Source: Bradyrhizobium ottawaense
GTDB taxonomy: Bacteria; Pseudomonadota; Alphaproteobacteria; Rhizobiales; Xanthobacteraceae
Length of the DNA stretch: 64,000 nt
Assembly: GCF_002278135.3 (NCBI RefSeq)
Contig: NZ_CP029425.2
Location: 2,456,001 to 2,520,000 of the forward strand
Direction: 5' to 3'
The position numbers and the translations under genes are program-made. This document shows positions 61,499 through 64,000 of the stretch, one piece after another (the first letter of the stretch is position 1; each line of letters opens with the position of its first letter). The notes below the pieces were generated by a model. It worked only from the letters and a program-made list of their open reading frames with translations. It did no database searches and had not been told where the DNA came from.

Positions 61499-64000
61499 CT
61501 ACTGCTTCAAGCGCCGTGCCAGATAATGCGCGGTCTTTCCGCCGGCCTTGGCAACCTGGTCCGGCGTTCCCGATGCGACGATGCGGCCGCCCTCGTCGCC
61601 GGCACCGGGGCCGAGATCGATGATCCAGTCGCTGTGCGAGACGACGTCCATGTCGTGCTCGACCACGACCACGCTGTTGCCGGTGTCCACGATCCGTTCG
61701 AGCTGGGCGATCAGCCGCTCGACGTCCCGTGGATGCAGCCCGGTGGTCGGCTCGTCCAGCACGTAGAGCGTATGGCCCCGTTGCGGACGCATCAGCTCGG
61801 TCGCCAGCTTGATCCGCTGGGCTTCGCCACCGGACAGTTCGGTGGCGGACTGGCCGAGGCGGATATAGCCGAGACCGACCTCGCGCACGACCGAGAGCGA
61901 CCGGTTCAGCGCGGCATCGCCCTCGAAGAACTCGAAGGCTTCGTCGACGCGCATCGCCAGCACATCCGCGATGGATTTGCCGCGGATTGTCACCTCGAGC
62001 GTCTTGTCGTTGTAGCGGGCGCCCTTGCAGGTCGGGCAGGGCGCGTAGACGCTGGGCAGGAACAAGAGCTCGACACAGACGAAGCCTTCGCCCTCGCAGG
62101 TCGCACATCGTCCTTTCGCGACATTGAACGAGAAGCGTCCGGCATCGTAGCGGCGGGACTTTGCCTGCGGCGTTGCCGCGAACAGTTTTCGGACATGGTC
62201 GAACAGGCCGGTATAGGTCGCAAGATTGGACCGCGGGGTGCGGCCGATCGGCTTCTGGTCGACGACGACGAGGCGGTTGATTTGGTCAAGGCCGGCAACG
62301 ATCCTGCCGCCCAACGTCTCGACGGTCGGGGCCAAGCTGTCGTCATCGGCGTCAGCGGCCAGCGTATGGCCGAGATGCGCGGCAACGGTATCGACGAGGA
62401 ATTGGCTGATCAGGCTCGATTTGCCGGAGCCCGACACGCCGGTGATGCTGGTGAGGATGCCGAGCGGAATATCGACGTCGAGACCACGAAGGTTGTTACG
62501 GGACACGCCCCTGAGCTTCAGATGGCCCTTCGGCTCGCGGCGCGCCGGCGGCAGCTTCTTGCGCGGACGTCCGAGGTAATGCGCGGTTCGCGATTGCTCG
62601 ATGTCACCGAGCCCTTCCGGCGGCCCGCTGTAGAGGATGAGTCCGCCGCCGTCGCCGGCGTCGGGGCCGACATCCACCAGCCAGTCGGCGTGGCTGATCA
62701 CCTCGATCTCGTGCTCGACCACGAAGATCGAGTTGCCGGCGTGCTTCAGCCGGTCCAGCGCCCGCAGCAGCGCCTCGGTGTCGGCGGGATGCAGGCCCGC
62801 TGACGGCTCGTCGAGCACGTAGACGACGCCGAACAGGTTCGAACGAACCTGCGTCGCAAGGCGCAGCCGTTGCAATTCGCCCGGTGACAGCGTCGGCGTG
62901 CTGCGCTCGCAGGCGAGATAGCCGAGGCCGAGGTCGAGCAGGACGGCGAGCCGCGCCGACAGATCCTCGCAGATGCGCCTGGCGACGACGGTCTTCTCCG
63001 TCTTGTCTGTCGAGGCCTTTGCGAACGGCTCGACCAATTCCTGCAATTGCTTGAGCGGCAGGTGCGACATCTCGGCGATGTTGAGGCCGGCGAACCTGAC
63101 CTTGAGTGCCTCGGGCTTGAGCCGGGTGCCGTGGCAGGTCGGGCAATCCCGCGTGATCATGAATTGCGCGACGCGGCGCTTCATCATCGCGCTCTCGGAC
63201 TTGGCGTAGGTTTGCATCACGTAGCGCTTGGCGCCGGTGAACGTGCCCTGATAGCTCGGCTCTTCCTTGCGGCGCAGGGCGCGTTTGACCTCAGTGGCGT
63301 CGTAACCGGCATAGACAGGCACGGTGGGCTGTTCATCCGTAAACAGGATCCAGTCGCGGTCTTTTTTAGGAAGTTCGCGCCAGGGCTTGTCGACGTCGTA
63401 GCCGAGCGTCGTCAGGATGTCCCGGAGGTTCTGCCCTTGCCAGGCACTCGGCCAGGCCGCGACGGCGCGCTCTCGGATCGTCCTGGTGTTGTCGGGCACC
63501 ATCGACTTCTCGGTCACGTCGAGCATCCGGCCGATGCCGTGGCAGGTCGGGCACGCCCCCTCGGGCGTGTTCGGCGAGAACGCTTCCGCATAGAGCATCG
63601 GCTGTCCCCGCGGGTAATCGCCGGCGCGGGAATAGAGCATCCTCAGAAGGTTCGAGATGGTGGTCACGCTGCCCACGGATGACCTTGTCGTCGGCGCCCC
63701 GCGTTGCTGCTGGAGCGCGACGGCGGGCGGCAGGCCTTCGATGTCGTCGACTTCAGGGACTTGCATCTGGTGGAACAGTCGCCGGGCGTAAGGCGACACC
63801 GACTCCAGATAGCGCCGCTGCGCCTCGGCGTAGATCGTTCCAAAGGCGAGCGAGGATTTCCCGGAGCCCGACACGCCCGTGAACACGACGAGGGCGTTGC
63901 GGGGAATGCGAACGTCGACGTTTCTCAGGTTGTGCTCGCGCGCGCCCCGGACGTGAACGAAGCCGTCGTCCTGGGTCAGGCTCTCAGTCTGCTTTGGTCG
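61499..64000 (-). CDS. UvrA2-like ABC excinuclease protein, 5' end beyond the window
   Basis: 834 codons including the stop are visible, and the frame is open to the right edge, so a few N-terminal residues are missing. The N-terminal part reads [20 protein letters not shown] then [20 protein letters not shown] (first Walker A). Zn-finger Cys pairs appear in [18 protein letters not shown] and CATCEGEGF followed by [10 protein letters not shown]. The second ATPase site is [19 protein letters not shown], and [15 protein letters not shown] is a signature. At about 840 residues it is shorter than UvrA (about 950), suggesting the class II form lacking most of the UvrB-binding domain. Confidence 0.9.
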   Translation of the reverse strand, partial: RPKQTESLTQDDGFVHVRGAREHNLRNVDVRIPRNALVVFTGVSGSGKSSLAFGTIYAEAQRRYLESVSPYARRLFHQMQVPEVDDIEGLPPAVALQQQRGAPTTRSSVGSVTTISNLLRMLYSRAGDYPRGQPMLYAEAFSPNTPEGACPTCHGIGRMLDVTEKSMVPDNTRTIRERAVAAWPSAWQGQNLRDILTTLGYDVDKPWRELPKKDRDWILFTDEQPTVPVYAGYDATEVKRALRRKEEPSYQGTFTGAKRYVMQTYAKSESAMMKRRVAQFMITRDCPTCHGTRLKPEALKVRFAGLNIAEMSHLPLKQLQELVEPFAKASTDKTEKTVVARRICEDLSARLAVLLDLGLGYLACERSTPTLSPGELQRLRLATQVRSNLFGVVYVLDEPSAGLHPADTEALLRALDRLKHAGNSIFVVEHEIEVISHADWLVDVGPDAGDGGGLILYSGPPEGLGDIEQSRTAHYLGRPRKKLPPARREPKGHLKLRGVSRNNLRGLDVDIPLGILTSITGVSGSGKSSLISQFLVDTVAAHLGHTLAADADDDSLAPTVETLGGRIVAGLDQINRLVVVDQKPIGRTPRSNLATYTGLFDHVRKLFAATPQAKSRRYDAGRFSFNVAKGRCATCEGEGFVCVELLFLPSVYAPCPTCKGARYNDKTLEVTIRGKSIADVLAMRVDEAFEFFEGDAALNRSLSVVREVGLGYIRLGQSATELSGGEAQRIKLATELMRPQRGHTLYVLDEPTTGLHPRDVERLIAQLERIVDTGNSVVVVEHDMDVVSHSDWIIDLGPGAGDEGGRIVASGTPDQVAKAGGKTAHYLARRLKQ

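Noticed and set aside
61361..62803. A 480-codon plus-strand frame
   Set aside because: Antisense to the UvrA2-like gene, whose motifs and zinc-finger Cys pairs are unambiguous.

Overview
The window is high-GC proteobacterial DNA. The best fit is a member of the Hyphomicrobiales close to Bradyrhizobium. This is inferred from gene content (ilvI-ilvH and ilvC separated by methyltransferase, EamA and LysE genes, many ABC and Liv-type importers, a glgC-glgA pair) and from many intergenic palindromes of kinds common in that genus; no database was searched. No rRNA, tRNA, CRISPR array, insertion sequence or prophage was seen, and the region reads as ordinary chromosome with a few accessory islands.

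Layout. 1-7.3 kb: the 5' part of serB, divergent from miaA; then a branched-chain amino-acid block with a promoter, an Ile/Leu/Val-rich leader peptide and an attenuator-like terminator ahead of ilvI-ilvH, a methyltransferase, two exporters and ilvC. 7.5-12.9 kb: an SDR enzyme, a membrane sulfatase-fold enzyme and a glycine betaine/choline-type importer whose permease and binding protein are fused. 13-16.3 kb: a nitrate/sulfonate/taurine-type ABC importer with a cupin protein. 16.3-23.8 kb: a NUDIX protein, a complete five-gene Liv-type importer, PPK2 and a patatin phospholipase. 24-30 kb: an MscS channel, an orphan Bug-type binding protein and malic enzyme.

30-37.3 kb holds the most unusual material. 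A BlaI-type repressor is translationally coupled to a BlaR1-like M56 metallopeptidase. In place of a penicillin-binding sensor, the peptidase carries beta-rich domains, a duplicated module and a stretch resembling a von Hippel-Lindau beta domain. The same composite promoter/operator pattern lies before blaI and before the next operon (DUF1800, Tat-exported DUF1501). A small ORF and a Tat-exported class C beta-lactamase-fold hydrolase follow. This looks like a candidate envelope-sensing regulon.

37.5-49.3 kb: an RlpA lipoprotein, small proteins (including an unlisted 28-residue membrane peptide), a Baeyer-Villiger monooxygenase fused to an alpha/beta hydrolase, a carboxylesterase-family protein with Asp at the nucleophile position, a LigB-type dioxygenase, SemiSWEET, glgA and glgC, and a Gly/Tyr-rich secreted protein. 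49.5-57.1 kb: an organosulfur/sulfonate uptake and desulfonation island with three binding proteins, permease, ATPase, an SfnB/DszC-like flavin enzyme and an SsuD-like monooxygenase. 57.3-64 kb: a CmcJ/NvfI-type oxygenase, a second RlpA-like protein, a Gfo/Idh/MocA dehydrogenase, an orphan Tat-exported Liv-type binding protein, and a UvrA2-like ABC excinuclease running off the right edge.
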